Source: RYN-230 sp963768945 | Lineage (GTDB): Bacteria; Actinomycetota; Actinomycetes; Streptosporangiales; Streptosporangiaceae | Direction of reading: 5' to 3' | Length of the DNA stretch: 64,000 nt | NCBI GenBank assembly: GCA_963768945.1 | Contig: CAVYJW010000006.1 | Location: forward strand, 124,001-188,000 | Part shown: positions 35,566 through 44,705 of the stretch, piece after piece | Layout: each line of letters begins with the position of its first letter | How positions within the stretch are numbered: position 1 is the stretch's first letter | Position numbers and translations under genes: made by a program | The notes under the pieces: model-generated | Seen by the model: only the letters and a program-made list of their open reading frames with translations | Database searches by the model: none | What the model was told of the DNA's origin: nothing

Positions 35566-37130
35566 TCACCACCGACTCAGGCATCCCGGTCGACCCCTGG
35601 TACGGGCCGCCGGAGGAACCTGGCCCGCCGCTGGGCGAGCCGGGCGAGCCCCCGTACATCCGCGGCCCGTACGCGTCGATGTACCGCGAGCGGCTGTGGA
35701 CCATGCGCCAGTACGCCGGGTTCGGCTCCGCCGAGGACACCAACGAACGCTTCCGGTACCTGCTCAGCCAGGGCCAGACGGCACTGTCGGTCGCCTTCGA
35801 CCTGCCCACCCAGCTGGGCTACGACTCCTCGCACGAGCTGGCCAGCAACGAGGTAGGCCGGGTCGGGGTGGCCATCGACACCGCGGACGACATGGCCGCC
35901 GTGTTCGACGGCCTGCCGCTGGAGGACCTGTCGGTCAACTTCACCATCAACGCGACCGCCCCGATCATCCTGGCCTTCTACATCGTGGCGGCGCAGCGGC
36001 GCGGCGTGGATCCGGCCGGGCTGGCCGGCACGCTGCAGAACGACATCCTCAAGGAGTTCCTCGCCCGCAAGCTGTACGTGTTCCCGCCGCAGCCCTCGCT
36101 CCAGCTGGCCGGCGACGTGGTGGAGTACTGCGCCCGGGAGCTGCCGCGCTTCAACCCGATCTCAATCACCGGCTACCACGCCCGGGAGGCGGGCTGCGAC
36201 GCCGTCCAGGAGATCGGGCTGACCATGGCCGCGGCCATCGCGTACTCCGAGCATTTCACCACCCGGGGCCTGGCGTTCGACTCGTTCGCGCCGCGGCTGT
36301 CCTTCCACTTCTCCAGCCAGCTGGACCTGTTCGAGGAGGCGGCCAAGGTCCGCGCGGCGCGCGGCCTCTGGTACGACATCGCCACCGGGCGCTTCGGCGC
36401 GGCCAACCCGCAGTCGGGCCGGCTGCGTTTCTTCTCCGGCTGCTCGGGTGCGACGCTGACTGCCCAGCAGCCGCTCAACAACGTGGTCCGCTCGACCCTG
36501 CAGTGCCTGGCCGCCGTGCTGGGCGGCGCCCAGTCCATCCACGTGATGGGCTACGACGAGGCGCTGGAGATCCCCACGGAGGAGTCGGTCCGGCTGGCGC
36601 TGCGCACTCAGCAGATCATCGCCCACGAATCCGGGGTGACCAGGACCGTCGACCCGCTGGCGGGTTCCTATTTCGTGGAGTCGCTCACCACCGAGCTGCG
36701 CACCCGGGCGCTGGCCCTGGTCCAGGAGGTGGACGCCGGCGGCGGCTACGTGCACCTCCTCGAGCAGGGTGTCCCGCAACGCTGGATCGCCGAGGCCGCG
36801 TACCGTAGCGAGCTGGCCACGGCGTCCGGCGAGCGGATCAAGGTCGGGGTCAACCAGTTCACCGGCGGCGGCGAGGACCGCCCGCCGCGGCTGTTCGAGG
36901 TGGACTCCGCGGCGGGCAGCCAGCAGCGGGCCCGGCTGGCCCGCCGGCTGGCAGGCCGGGACGCCGCTCCTGCCGCCCGGGCGCTCATCCAGGTCAAGGA
37001 GGCGGTGACGGCGGGCGAGAACACCATGCCCGCCTTTCTCGACGCCGCCCGGGCGGGCTGCACCGTGGGCGAGATCACCGATGTGCTCCGCGCCGAGTTC
37101 GGCGAGCACCGGGAACCTCCCCCATGGTGA
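35562..37130 (+). CDS. B12-dependent acyl-CoA mutase, large subunit
   Basis: The 522-residue TIM-barrel subunit matches the methylmalonyl-CoA mutase family. Diagnostic residues are Tyr51 in RLWTMRQYAGFG, where isobutyryl-CoA mutase has Phe and 2-hydroxyisobutyryl-CoA mutase Ile; Arg169 in FLARKLYVFPP; His206 in GYHAREAG; and Arg in FAPRLSFHF. Tyr and Arg at these places contact the free carboxylate of methylmalonyl-CoA. In subunit layout it resembles the isobutyryl type but the active site looks carboxylate-specific. It may turn a methylmalonyl-type ester made in the island into succinyl-CoA. It overlaps both neighbours in the operon. Confidence 0.92.
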   Translation: MITTDSGIPVDPWYGPPEEPGPPLGEPGEPPYIRGPYASMYRERLWTMRQYAGFGSAEDTNERFRYLLSQGQTALSVAFDLPTQLGYDSSHELASNEVGRVGVAIDTADDMAAVFDGLPLEDLSVNFTINATAPIILAFYIVAAQRRGVDPAGLAGTLQNDILKEFLARKLYVFPPQPSLQLAGDVVEYCARELPRFNPISITGYHAREAGCDAVQEIGLTMAAAIAYSEHFTTRGLAFDSFAPRLSFHFSSQLDLFEEAAKVRAARGLWYDIATGRFGAANPQSGRLRFFSGCSGATLTAQQPLNNVVRSTLQCLAAVLGGAQSIHVMGYDEALEIPTEESVRLALRTQQIIAHESGVTRTVDPLAGSYFVESLTTELRTRALALVQEVDAGGGYVHLLEQGVPQRWIAEAAYRSELATASGERIKVGVNQFTGGGEDRPPRLFEVDSAAGSQQRARLARRLAGRDAAPAARALIQVKEAVTAGENTMPAFLDAARAGCTVGEITDVLRAEFGEHREPPPW

Positions 37131-38395
37131 GGCCGCCCGCGGCGAAACCACTGGCCGGGATCCGGGTGCTGGACCTGACCCGGTTCGTGTCCGGCGCCTA
37201 CTGCACGATGGTGCTGGACGCGCTCGGGGCCGACGTGGTCAAGGTCGAGGGGCTGCCGGGCGGCGACCCCTACCGCAGCCAGGGCGCGGTCAGGGTGGGC
37301 AGCCTCAGCGGCCTGTTCGCCTCGCTGAACACGGGCAAGCGGAGCATCGCCGTCAACCTGTCCGCGCCGGACGGGACCGAACTGGTGCGCACGCTGGCGC
37401 GGTCCAGCGACGTGTTCGTAGAGAACGCCCGGCCCGGGTCGCTGGAGCGGGCCGGGCTCGGCCCGGACAGGCTGCAGGCACTCAATCCGGCGCTGGTGTA
37501 CGCGTCGATCTCCGGGTTCGGCCAGTGCGGGCCGGACGCGGCCCGCGGCGGCTTCGACCTGATCCTCCAGGCGGCCAGCGGCATCATGGCGGTCACCGGC
37601 ACCGAAGCGGGCGGCCCGGTCAAGGTCGGCGCGCCGGTCCTGGACATCGGATCGGGGATGAGCGCGGCCACGGCCATCATCGCGGCGCTGTTCGCCCGGA
37701 CCGCCGACGGTCTCGGCCGCACAGTGAGCTCGTCGTTGCTGGAGTTCGCGCTGAGCTGCTTCACCAGCTCCGCCGCGGACATGCTGGAGACCGGCACCTC
37801 GCCGGGCCTGCTCGGCAACGACTCCCCCCAGTTCGCCCCCTACGGCGTGTTCCGCTGCCGCGACGGGTCCATCGCGCTCGCGGGGGCGGGCAGCGAGCCG
37901 CTCTGGCTCAAACTGTGCGGCGTGCTGGGCCGCCCGGGCTGGGCCGCGGACCCGCGCTTCGCCACCAACGCAGACCGGCTGGGGCATCGCGCCGAGCTGA
38001 CCGACGAAATCGAGCAGGTCCTGACCCGGGAAAGCGCCGCGCACTGGCAACAGGCCCTGGACGGCGCCGGGATCCCCGCCTCCCCCGTCCTCCCGCCCGC
38101 CGCCGCGCTGACCTCGGCGCAGGCTGAGGCCCTCCACATCCGCCAGGCGGCCAGTACCCCGGACGGTCACGGCTATCAAACGGTCCGTCCGCCGCTCTCG
38201 GTGGCGGCCAGCCCTGACGAGCCCGCCGGCGCCACCAGCCCCTCCCACACCGGCGCCCCTTCCGGCGGCGGAATCCTCGGCTACTCACGCGGCGCGCCCG
38301 GCCTCGGCCAGCACACTGCCGAGGTCCTCCGCGAAGCGGGGCTCGCCGTCGCGGAGATCGAGGACCTGGCCAGCCGCGGGGTGGTGGCCGGATGA
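37124..38395 (+). CDS. Class III CoA-transferase (CaiB/BaiF family)
   Basis: The 423-residue protein has the family start LAGIRVLDLTRFVSGAYCTM and the catalytic Asp in GGFDLILQAASGIMAVTG near residue 145. Class III transferases move CoA between acids through an aspartyl-CoA anhydride. Its start lies 7 bp inside the mutase gene and its stop overlaps the next M20 gene by 4 bp, so it is tightly coupled to both. It could activate the acid that feeds the mutase. Confidence 0.92.
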   Translation: MVRPPAAKPLAGIRVLDLTRFVSGAYCTMVLDALGADVVKVEGLPGGDPYRSQGAVRVGSLSGLFASLNTGKRSIAVNLSAPDGTELVRTLARSSDVFVENARPGSLERAGLGPDRLQALNPALVYASISGFGQCGPDAARGGFDLILQAASGIMAVTGTEAGGPVKVGAPVLDIGSGMSAATAIIAALFARTADGLGRTVSSSLLEFALSCFTSSAADMLETGTSPGLLGNDSPQFAPYGVFRCRDGSIALAGAGSEPLWLKLCGVLGRPGWAADPRFATNADRLGHRAELTDEIEQVLTRESAAHWQQALDGAGIPASPVLPPAAALTSAQAEALHIRQAASTPDGHGYQTVRPPLSVAASPDEPAGATSPSHTGAPSGGGILGYSRGAPGLGQHTAEVLREAGLAVAEIEDLASRGVVAG

Positions 38396-39621
38396 GGACC
38401 ACCCGCCCGGACCCACCAGGCACAGGCCAGCCAAGCACGGGCCAGCCAAGCACGGGCCAGCCAAACACGGGCGAGCTGGCCCGGCAGGTCCTGGACCGTA
38501 CCATCGCGCTGTGCGGCATCCCGGCTCCGCCCCGGCACGAAGAGCAGCGGGCCGAGGTGATCCGCGACTGGTGGGCGGCCGACGGACTGGACGCTGTCAC
38601 CGTTGACGCCGCGGGTAACGTCCGGGCCCGGCTGCGCACCGGGGACCCGCAACGTCCCGTGGTACTGCTGTGCGCCCACCTGGACACCGTGTTCGGCCCC
38701 GAGGTCACCCACGCGGTGGTGCGCCATGGCGGGCGCCTGTCCGGGCCCGGGGTGGGCGACAATACGGTCGCGGTCTGCGCGCTCAGCGCCCTGCACACGC
38801 TGCTCCCCCGCCAGCTGCGGCACCCGGTGTGGATCGTGGCGACCACCGGCGAGGAGGGCCTCGGCAACCTGGCCGGCGTCCGCGCCCTGCTCGACGACCC
38901 GCCGGGCCCGGTCCGCGCGGTCATCGCGCTCGAAGGCAACTACCTCGGCCGGGTGAACGTGACTGGCGTGGGCTCCACCCGGTGGCGGGTCACGGTCACC
39001 GGCCCGGGCGGCCACGCCTGGGAGGAGGCCAGCCAGCCCAGCGCGGTGCACGAGGCGGCCCGGCTGGTCACCGCGCTCGCCGCGCTGGCCCAGCCCGGGC
39101 CGGAACAGCCCGGGCCGGAACAACCCGGTCCGGAACAACCCGCTCTGGAACAACCCGGTCCGCCGAAGGCCACCGTGAACGTGGGGCTGATCGAGGGCGG
39201 CGAGTCGGTCAACTCCCGGGCCCGGCGCGCCGGGTTCCTGGTCGACCTGCGCAGCGGCGACCCCGCCGCCCTGGACGCGCTGCGCGCGGCCGCCCAGTCG
39301 GTGCTCGATGACCCGGCCGTGCCGCTGGAAGTTTCAGTGCAGGCCATCGGGGAACGGCCCGCCGGCCGGCTCGACCCGGGGCACCCGCTGGCTACCCTGG
39401 CCGCGCAGGTGCTGCGTGAGGCGGGGATCCCGCCCCGGCTCACCGCGGCCAGCACCGACGCCAACGCCGCCTACCCCCGCGGCATCCCGGCCCTGACCCT
39501 CGGCATCACCACCGGCGAGGGCACCCACACCGAGCAGGAGTGGATCGACGTCGACCCGGTGGCGGCCGGCCTGGCGGCCCTGGCGGCCACGGTCGCCCGA
39601 CTGGACGGACAGGAGTGGTGA
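38392..39621 (+). CDS. M20-family amidohydrolase/peptidase, copy 2, with tandem-repeat insertions
   Basis: The 409-residue protein has the M20 ligands in LLCAHLDTVFG, GPGVGDNTVAVCAL and TTGEEGLGNLAG (Glu-Glu general base and ligand). Two stretches derive from 15-bp tandem repeats: a GQPST-like tract at residues 10-22 and a PGPEQ tract (about five units) near residues 232-255 in the lid domain. The lid keeps GVGSTRWRVTVTGPGGHAWE, and the late Ala-Asp ligand region is STDANAAYPRGIPALTLG. It starts in a 4-bp overlap with the CoA-transferase. Substrate unknown; an N-acyl product of ring opening is one option. Confidence 0.88.
   Translation: MRTTRPDPPGTGQPSTGQPSTGQPNTGELARQVLDRTIALCGIPAPPRHEEQRAEVIRDWWAADGLDAVTVDAAGNVRARLRTGDPQRPVVLLCAHLDTVFGPEVTHAVVRHGGRLSGPGVGDNTVAVCALSALHTLLPRQLRHPVWIVATTGEEGLGNLAGVRALLDDPPGPVRAVIALEGNYLGRVNVTGVGSTRWRVTVTGPGGHAWEEASQPSAVHEAARLVTALAALAQPGPEQPGPEQPGPEQPALEQPGPPKATVNVGLIEGGESVNSRARRAGFLVDLRSGDPAALDALRAAAQSVLDDPAVPLEVSVQAIGERPAGRLDPGHPLATLAAQVLREAGIPPRLTAASTDANAAYPRGIPALTLGITTGEGTHTEQEWIDVDPVAAGLAALAATVARLDGQEW
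38421..38467. repeat. 15-bp tandem repeat in the N-terminal codons of M20 copy 2
   Basis: CACGGGCCAGCCAAG is repeated three times with single changes. Being a multiple of three it lengthens the protein by GQPST units without changing frame. Confidence 0.8.
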
Positions 39622-39626
39622 GAACG

Positions 39627-40622
39627 GTGCGCACCGGAGTAACCCTGCAGGGCGTGGACCCGCCGGCCGCGTTCGAGGAGATGGTCCAAGAGATCGAGAC
39701 CCTCGGCTACGACAGCTTCTGGCTGACGGACTCCTCACTGCACTCGCGCAACTGCTGGGCCTACCTGACGCTCGCGGCCCGGCAGACGTCCCGGATTACC
39801 ATCGGCACCGCGGTCACCAACCCGGTGACCCGCCACCCCGCGATTACCGCGGTGGCCGCGGCCACCCTGGCCGAGATCTCCGGGGGGCGGGCCATCCTCG
39901 GCATCGGGGCGGGCGACCGGCCGCTGCTGTCGCTCGGCCATACCCCGGCCCGGCTGGCGACGCTGGAGGCTTCCATCGCGGCTATCCGCGCGCTGTGGAG
40001 CGGCGCGACGGTCGAGGCCGACGAGCCAGGGTTCGCGCTGCACCACGCGCACTACCGCTTCCCCCCGGCGGTGGACATCCCGGTGTGGGTGTCCGCGACC
40101 GGGCCGCGCACGCTAGAGCTGGCCGGGCGGATCGCGGACGGGGTGATCCTGCTGGCCGGGTTGCACCCGGACGGGATCTCGTTCGCGCTGGAGCACATCG
40201 ACCGCGGCGCCGAGGCAGCCGGGCGCAGCGAGCGGCCGCCGGTGACCGTGTTCGCCTACGGGGCCATCGACGAGGACGAGGCGGAGGCCATCGCCGCGGC
40301 CCGCACCATCGCCGCCTGGTTCCCGCAGACCGCTCCGGTGCACTGCCGCCTGGCCGGCCTGTCCCAGGAGGTCATCGACCAGGTCCGCGCCAGCTACGCC
40401 GGCGGGGAGTTCCAGGAGGCGGCCCGGGCAGCGGAGGCGCTGCCGGTCGAGTTCGTCAAGCGGATGGCGCTGGCCGGCGGCCGCGCCGAGGCCCGCCAGC
40501 ACCTGCGGGACCTGACCGCGCTGGGCGTCGATTCCGTCACCGTGTTCCCGCTCGGCGCGCACCGGATGGCCACGATAAGAGCGTTTGCGGACTGTGTGGC
40601 GGCCGAGACGGCGATGGCGTGA
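39627..40622 (+). CDS. LLM-class flavin- or F420-dependent oxidoreductase
   Basis: The 331-residue TIM-barrel protein resembles the luciferase-like family, in particular methylene-tetrahydromethanopterin-reductase-type enzymes: LGYDSFWLTDSSLHSRNCW, RITIGTAVTNPVTRHPAITA, GRAILGIGAGD and VWVSATGPRTLELAGRIADGV. Such enzymes use F420 or reduced FMN. GTG 39627 is chosen, 11 bases after AGGAG; two nearer GTG codons overlap the M20 stop. In the island it could reduce or oxygenate a heterocycle before ring opening. Confidence 0.85.
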   Translation: MRTGVTLQGVDPPAAFEEMVQEIETLGYDSFWLTDSSLHSRNCWAYLTLAARQTSRITIGTAVTNPVTRHPAITAVAAATLAEISGGRAILGIGAGDRPLLSLGHTPARLATLEASIAAIRALWSGATVEADEPGFALHHAHYRFPPAVDIPVWVSATGPRTLELAGRIADGVILLAGLHPDGISFALEHIDRGAEAAGRSERPPVTVFAYGAIDEDEAEAIAAARTIAAWFPQTAPVHCRLAGLSQEVIDQVRASYAGGEFQEAARAAEALPVEFVKRMALAGGRAEARQHLRDLTALGVDSVTVFPLGAHRMATIRAFADCVAAETAMA

Positions 40623-40635
40623 AGCCTATGGGCGC

Positions 40636-40689
40636 ACGGGCAGCCAAGAAGGCACAGGCAGCCAAGAAGGCACGGGCAGCCAGGAAGGG
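40636..40689. repeat. 18-bp tandem repeat carrying Shine-Dalgarno-like sequence
   Basis: Three units of ACGGGCAGCCAAGAAGGC (with 1-3 changes) lie between the LLM gene and the first amidohydrolase. Each holds a purine run; the last (GGAAGGGA) is spaced 5-6 bases from the ATG at 40696 and is the probable ribosome site. Confidence 0.8.
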
Positions 40690-40695
40690 ACCCGC

Positions 40696-42007
40696 ATGAT
40701 CGTCATCCAGGGCGGCACCGTCCTCACCGTGGACGCCGCCGACACCGTCCACTTCCCCGGGCACGTGGTGATCGACGGGGACCGCATCACCGCCGTGGGC
40801 GCGGGCGGTTACGCGGGTGAGGTGACCACGGGCACGGAGATCATCGACGCGTCCGGCATGGTCGTCATGCCGGGCCTGGTGGACCTGCACTACCACACGG
40901 CGATCGGCAAGGGCTTCTGTGACCACCTGCCGCTGCTGGAGTCGCTGGAGCAGTTCTGGTACCCGTCGATCCGGGCGCTCGACCCGGAGACCGCGTACTG
41001 GGCCGCGCTCAACAGCTACGCCGAGTCGATCAAGTGCGGCGTGACCACGGTCAACGACATGTACCGCCACCTCGGCGGGCTGGCCAGGGCCGCCGAGGAG
41101 ATCGGCATCCGGGCCGTGCTGTCCAACGACGTGGCGCTGCCCGAGCATGACCTGGACACGCTGCAGGACAACAAGGACTCCTACGACGCGCTGCACGGCC
41201 TGGGTGACGGCCGGGTCGAGGTCTACGTGGGCATCGAGTGGCTGCCGCTCGCCTCCCCCGGGCTGCTCCGCGACGCCCGGGCGCTGGCCGACGAACTGGG
41301 CACCGGGATCCACGTGCACCTGAACGAGTCCCTGGGCGAGGTGGAGAACAGCAAGCAGCGGTTTGGCCTGGCGGCCCACCGAGGTGGCCTACGACGCCGG
41401 GCTGCTCGGCCCGGACTGCGTGGCCGCGCACTGCGTGTGGCTCACCGACCATGAGATCGGGCTAATGCGCGAGACCGGCACGCACATCTCGCATAACCCC
41501 AGTTCCAACGCCAAGCTCGGCAACGGGGTCGCCCGGGTGCCGGAGATGCTCGCGGCCGGGCTAAACGTGGGCCTCGGTCACGACGCTGCCGAGTCCAGCA
41601 ACACGTGCGACCTGTTCGACGTGATGAAGTTCGCCTCGCTCATCCACCGTGCGTCCCGGGTGGACGCGAGCCTGCTACAGGCCCCGGCGGTGGTGCGGAT
41701 GGCGACCCGGAACGGGGCGGCCGCCCTGCGGCACAACACGGGCGAACTGGTCCCTGGCCGGAAGGCCGACGTCATCCTGGTCAACACGCGCAGCGTGATG
41801 TTCACCCCGCTGCTCCCCGGGGACCCGGCCCACGTGTACTCGCACCTGGTCTACGCGGCCGATGGCAGCGCGGTGGACACCACGATCGTGGACGGGCGGA
41901 TCCTCATGCGCAGCCGCGAGATCACCACCGTGGACGAGGCTACTGTGCTGGACCAGGCCAACCAGGCTCTGCAGCGCGTGGTCGCGGCCATCGACAACCG
42001 GAACTGA
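40696..42007 (+). pseudogene. TRZ/ATZ-type amidohydrolase, copy A, interrupted by a +1 frameshift
   Basis: The frame starts MIVIQGGTVLTVDAADTVHF and has the metal motif DLHYHTAIGKGF and HVHLNESLGE, then changes frame in 41361-41374. The other frame continues with EVAYDAGLLG, AAHCVWLTDHE, HNPSSNAKLG and GLGHDAAESSN. The span is one base longer than 437 codons; without it the protein has exactly the 436 residues of the tandem copy B at 42078. The family comprises cytosine, atrazine and guanine-type deaminases and hydrolases. All metal ligands survive, so the copy could be intact if the extra base is an assembly error. Confidence 0.85.
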
Positions 42008-42050
42008 CCCAAGCAGCACCGACCCAGGCAGCACCGACCCAGGCAGCACG
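42006..42050. repeat. 15-bp tandem repeat before amidohydrolase B
   Basis: Three units of GACCCAGGCAGCACC (first and third with one change) plus a partial fourth fill the gap between the tandem amidohydrolase genes. The first unit begins inside the stop codon of copy A. Confidence 0.85.
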
Positions 42051-42077
42051 GACCGAGCAGCACACAGGAGCACGGGC

Positions 42078-43388
42078 ATGAGCAAGATCATCATCACCGG
42101 CGGCACGGTGCTGACCATCGACGACGCCGACGACGTGCACTTCGGCGGGCACGTGGTGCTGGACGGCGACAGGATCGCCGCGGTCGGCGACGGCCCCTGG
42201 GCCGGGACGCCCGGCGAGAACGACCAGGTCATCGACGCGTCCGGCAAGATCGTCATGCCCGGGCTCGTGGACCTGCACTACCACACCGCGATCGCCAAGG
42301 GCTTCAGCGACCACCTGCCGCTCTGGGAGTACCTGGACGCCTGCTGGTACCCGTTCATCCGCACCCTGGACGCTGACGCGGCCTACTGGTCCGCGGCCGC
42401 GAGCTACCTCGAGTCGATCAAGTGCGGGGTCACCACCGTCAACGACATGTACCGCCGGCTCCCCGACCTGGGCCGCGCGGCGCACGACATCGGCATCCGG
42501 GCCGTGCTCTCCAACGACGTCGCCCTGCCCGAGCACAACCTGGACACCCTCCAGGACAACAAGGACGCCTACGACGCCGTGCACGGGCTCGGCGGCGGGC
42601 GGATCGAGGTGTACGTCGGGATCGAGTGGCTGCCGCTGGCCTCCCCCGGGCTGCTCCGCGACGCCCGGGCGCTGGCCGACGAGCTGGGCACCGGCATCCA
42701 CATCCACCTGAACGAGTCGCTGACCGAGGTGGAGAACGCCGTGGAGCGGTTCGGCCGCCGGCCCACCGAGGTGGCCTACGACGCCGGGCTGCTCGGCGCC
42801 GACTGCGTGGCCGCGCACTGTGTGTGGCTGTCCGACACCGAGATCGCGCTGATGCGGGAGACGCACACCCAGATCTCGCACAACCCCGGCTCCAACGCCA
42901 AGCTCGGCAACGGGATCGCCCGGCTGCCGGAGATGCTCGCCGCCGGGATCAACGTTGGCCTTGGCCACGACGCCGCCGAGTGCAACAACAGCCGGGACGC
43001 GTTCCAGACGATGAAGTTCGCCTCGCTGATCCACCGGGCCAACCGGGTTGACGCCAGCCTGCTGCAGGCCCCGGACGTGCTGCGGATGGCCACCCGCAAC
43101 GGGTCCGCGGCGCTGCGGCACGACACCGGCCAGCTCACCCCCGGGCACAAGGCTGACGTGATCCTGGTGGACACGGCCAACCCGATGTTCACCCCGCTGA
43201 TGCCAGGCGACAAGGCGCACATCTACTCTCACCTGGTGTTCTCGGCCAACGGCAGCGCGGTGGACACCACGATCGTGGACGGCCAGATCCTCATGCGCGG
43301 GCGGGAACTGCTCACCATGGACGAGCCGCAGATCCTGGCCGAAGCCAACCGCGGGTTCCTGCGCACCCTGGAGAAGATCCGTTCCTAA
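42078..43388 (+). CDS. TRZ/ATZ-type amidohydrolase (cytosine-deaminase-like), copy B
   Basis: The ATG follows AGGAG by 7 bases. The 436-residue metal-dependent hydrolase has the ligands His-x-His in LVDLHYHTAIAKGF, His in IHLNESLTE, His in AAHCVWLSDTE and Asp in GLGHDAAECNN, with HNPGSNAKLGNG beside the site. The family deaminates or dechlorinates N-heterocycles and includes isocytosine and methylthioadenosine deaminases. It is clearly a tandem duplicate of copy A. In the proposed pathway it removes the 4-amino group of a pyrimidine or opens the ring. Confidence 0.92.
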   Translation: MSKIIITGGTVLTIDDADDVHFGGHVVLDGDRIAAVGDGPWAGTPGENDQVIDASGKIVMPGLVDLHYHTAIAKGFSDHLPLWEYLDACWYPFIRTLDADAAYWSAAASYLESIKCGVTTVNDMYRRLPDLGRAAHDIGIRAVLSNDVALPEHNLDTLQDNKDAYDAVHGLGGGRIEVYVGIEWLPLASPGLLRDARALADELGTGIHIHLNESLTEVENAVERFGRRPTEVAYDAGLLGADCVAAHCVWLSDTEIALMRETHTQISHNPGSNAKLGNGIARLPEMLAAGINVGLGHDAAECNNSRDAFQTMKFASLIHRANRVDASLLQAPDVLRMATRNGSAALRHDTGQLTPGHKADVILVDTANPMFTPLMPGDKAHIYSHLVFSANGSAVDTTIVDGQILMRGRELLTMDEPQILAEANRGFLRTLEKIRS

Positions 43389-43442
43389 CGGTTGGCCCGC
43401 CCGGCTCGCCCACGCCACTGACTCGACTCCGGGGATCACCTG

Positions 43443-44454
43443 ATGCAGATCGACGCGCACACGCACATCCTCAGCCTCGCCGAGGACGCGGAGTTCACGA
43501 CCGAGTACGGGCGTGAGGGTTCGCTGTGCATCTACCGGAGCCTGGGGCTGCTGCCCTCACACCGCCCGCCCACCGAGGAGGAGTGGGAGGCCAGCGGGTA
43601 CAGCCGCAAGGGCTTCCCGGTCATCGGGCCGGACGAGTCGGTCCGCGACCACCCCGGCTTCGACAAGATCGTGATCCTGGCCGTGTCGCCCCAGTTCCTG
43701 AACGGCGAGCTGATCGGCACCGTAGACACCTACGGCATCACCGGCGTGCCCGGCCCGCCGACCCCGGAGAAGTGCAACGACTACATCGCCGCGATCGCCG
43801 CGGCCCAGCCGGACACGTTCATCGGGTACGCCTCCGTCAACCCGGCCCACCGCGGGCCCGCGGCGGCGGTGCGGGAGCTGGAACGGGCGGTTCTGGACCT
43901 GGGCCTGACCGGCCTCAAGCTGTACCCGATGTACCAGGACTGGTCCCCTGCCGACCCGCTGATCGCGTTCCCGGTGTTCTCGAAGGCGGAGGAGCTGGGG
44001 ATCCCGGTCATGGTGCACCAGGCCGGGTTCGACCCGGATCGACGCCCGGATGGAGTACGCCCGGCCGGCGCTGCTCGACGCGGCCGGGCGGCACTTCCGC
44101 GACCTGCGGCTCACGATCGCGCACTGCGGGCTGCCCTGGGTGGACGAGGCCATGTTCATGCTGACCAAGCACCCGAACTTCTACGCCGAGCTGAGCTATC
44201 ACATCGCCAGCGTGACCACCGAGGAACTGTTGCGCTTCCTGGTGCACGCGCAGGCGTCGTTCGTCCCGCTGGAGAAGCTGTTCTTCGGCACGGACTACCC
44301 GGGCTTCCTGTACGACCCGGTCGGGCTGCGCGCCAAGCTGCTGGCGGTGAATGAGCACGCCGGGCGGGTCGGCTGCGACCCCATCCCCCAGGCCAGGCTG
44401 GACGGCATCCTGGGCGACAACTACGCCCGCATGCTTGGCCTCATCCCCGGCTGA
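43443..44454 (+). pseudogene. Amidohydrolase-2 (ACMSD-type decarboxylase) gene with a +1 frameshift
   Basis: The first frame begins MQIDAHTHILSLAEDAEF (His-x-His) and runs through GLKLYPMYQDW and VMVHQAG. The second frame, from about 44030, gives MEYARPALLDAAGRHF, LRLTIAHCGLPWVDEA and FFGTDYPGF (His and Asp ligands). One extra base within GGGTT at 44025-44030 separates them; removing it gives a 336-residue protein typical of the family. The ACMSD group holds aromatic and pyrimidine-5-carboxylate decarboxylases, such as isoorotate decarboxylase, as well as hydrolases. It is either disrupted or mis-assembled. Confidence 0.85.
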
Positions 44455-44555
44455 CACCCCAGGGGGCCCAGGCCGCCCCCGCACCTGGTGGCCGCACCAG
44501 CCTCCAGGCCCGGCTCCGCCCCACCCCAGCCCCAGCCCCAGCGACCACCGCCCCC

Positions 44556-44600
44556 ACCACCCCCACCACCCCCACCACCCCCACCACCCCCACCACCCCC
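44556..44600. repeat. 9-bp C-rich tandem repeat, five copies
   Basis: ACCACCCCC is repeated five times exactly. The minus strand is a run of GGGGGTGGT units, able to form G-quadruplexes. It lies between the frameshifted amidohydrolase and the GNAT gene, just before hairpin copy A. Confidence 0.9.
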
Positions 44601-44605
44601 ACCGA

Positions 44606-44657
44606 CGGATTATCGTGGAGCGTTGTGCCCCGCCGACGGCGCAAAACGCTCCACGAT
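44606..44657. repeat. 52-bp hairpin repeat, copy A, upstream of the GNAT gene
   Basis: The element has a 13-bp perfect outer stem (ATCGTGGAGCGTT) and an inner G/C stem. A second copy with 50 of 52 identical bases lies at 45212-45263, so the acetyltransferase gene is flanked by directly repeated hairpins. As RNA it could terminate transcription on either side of the gene. Confidence 0.88.
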
Positions 44658-44705
44658 GGTGGGTTCCCGGCCTCCCCGCGTCACGTCGGAGGGTAGATTC
44701 AGGCA

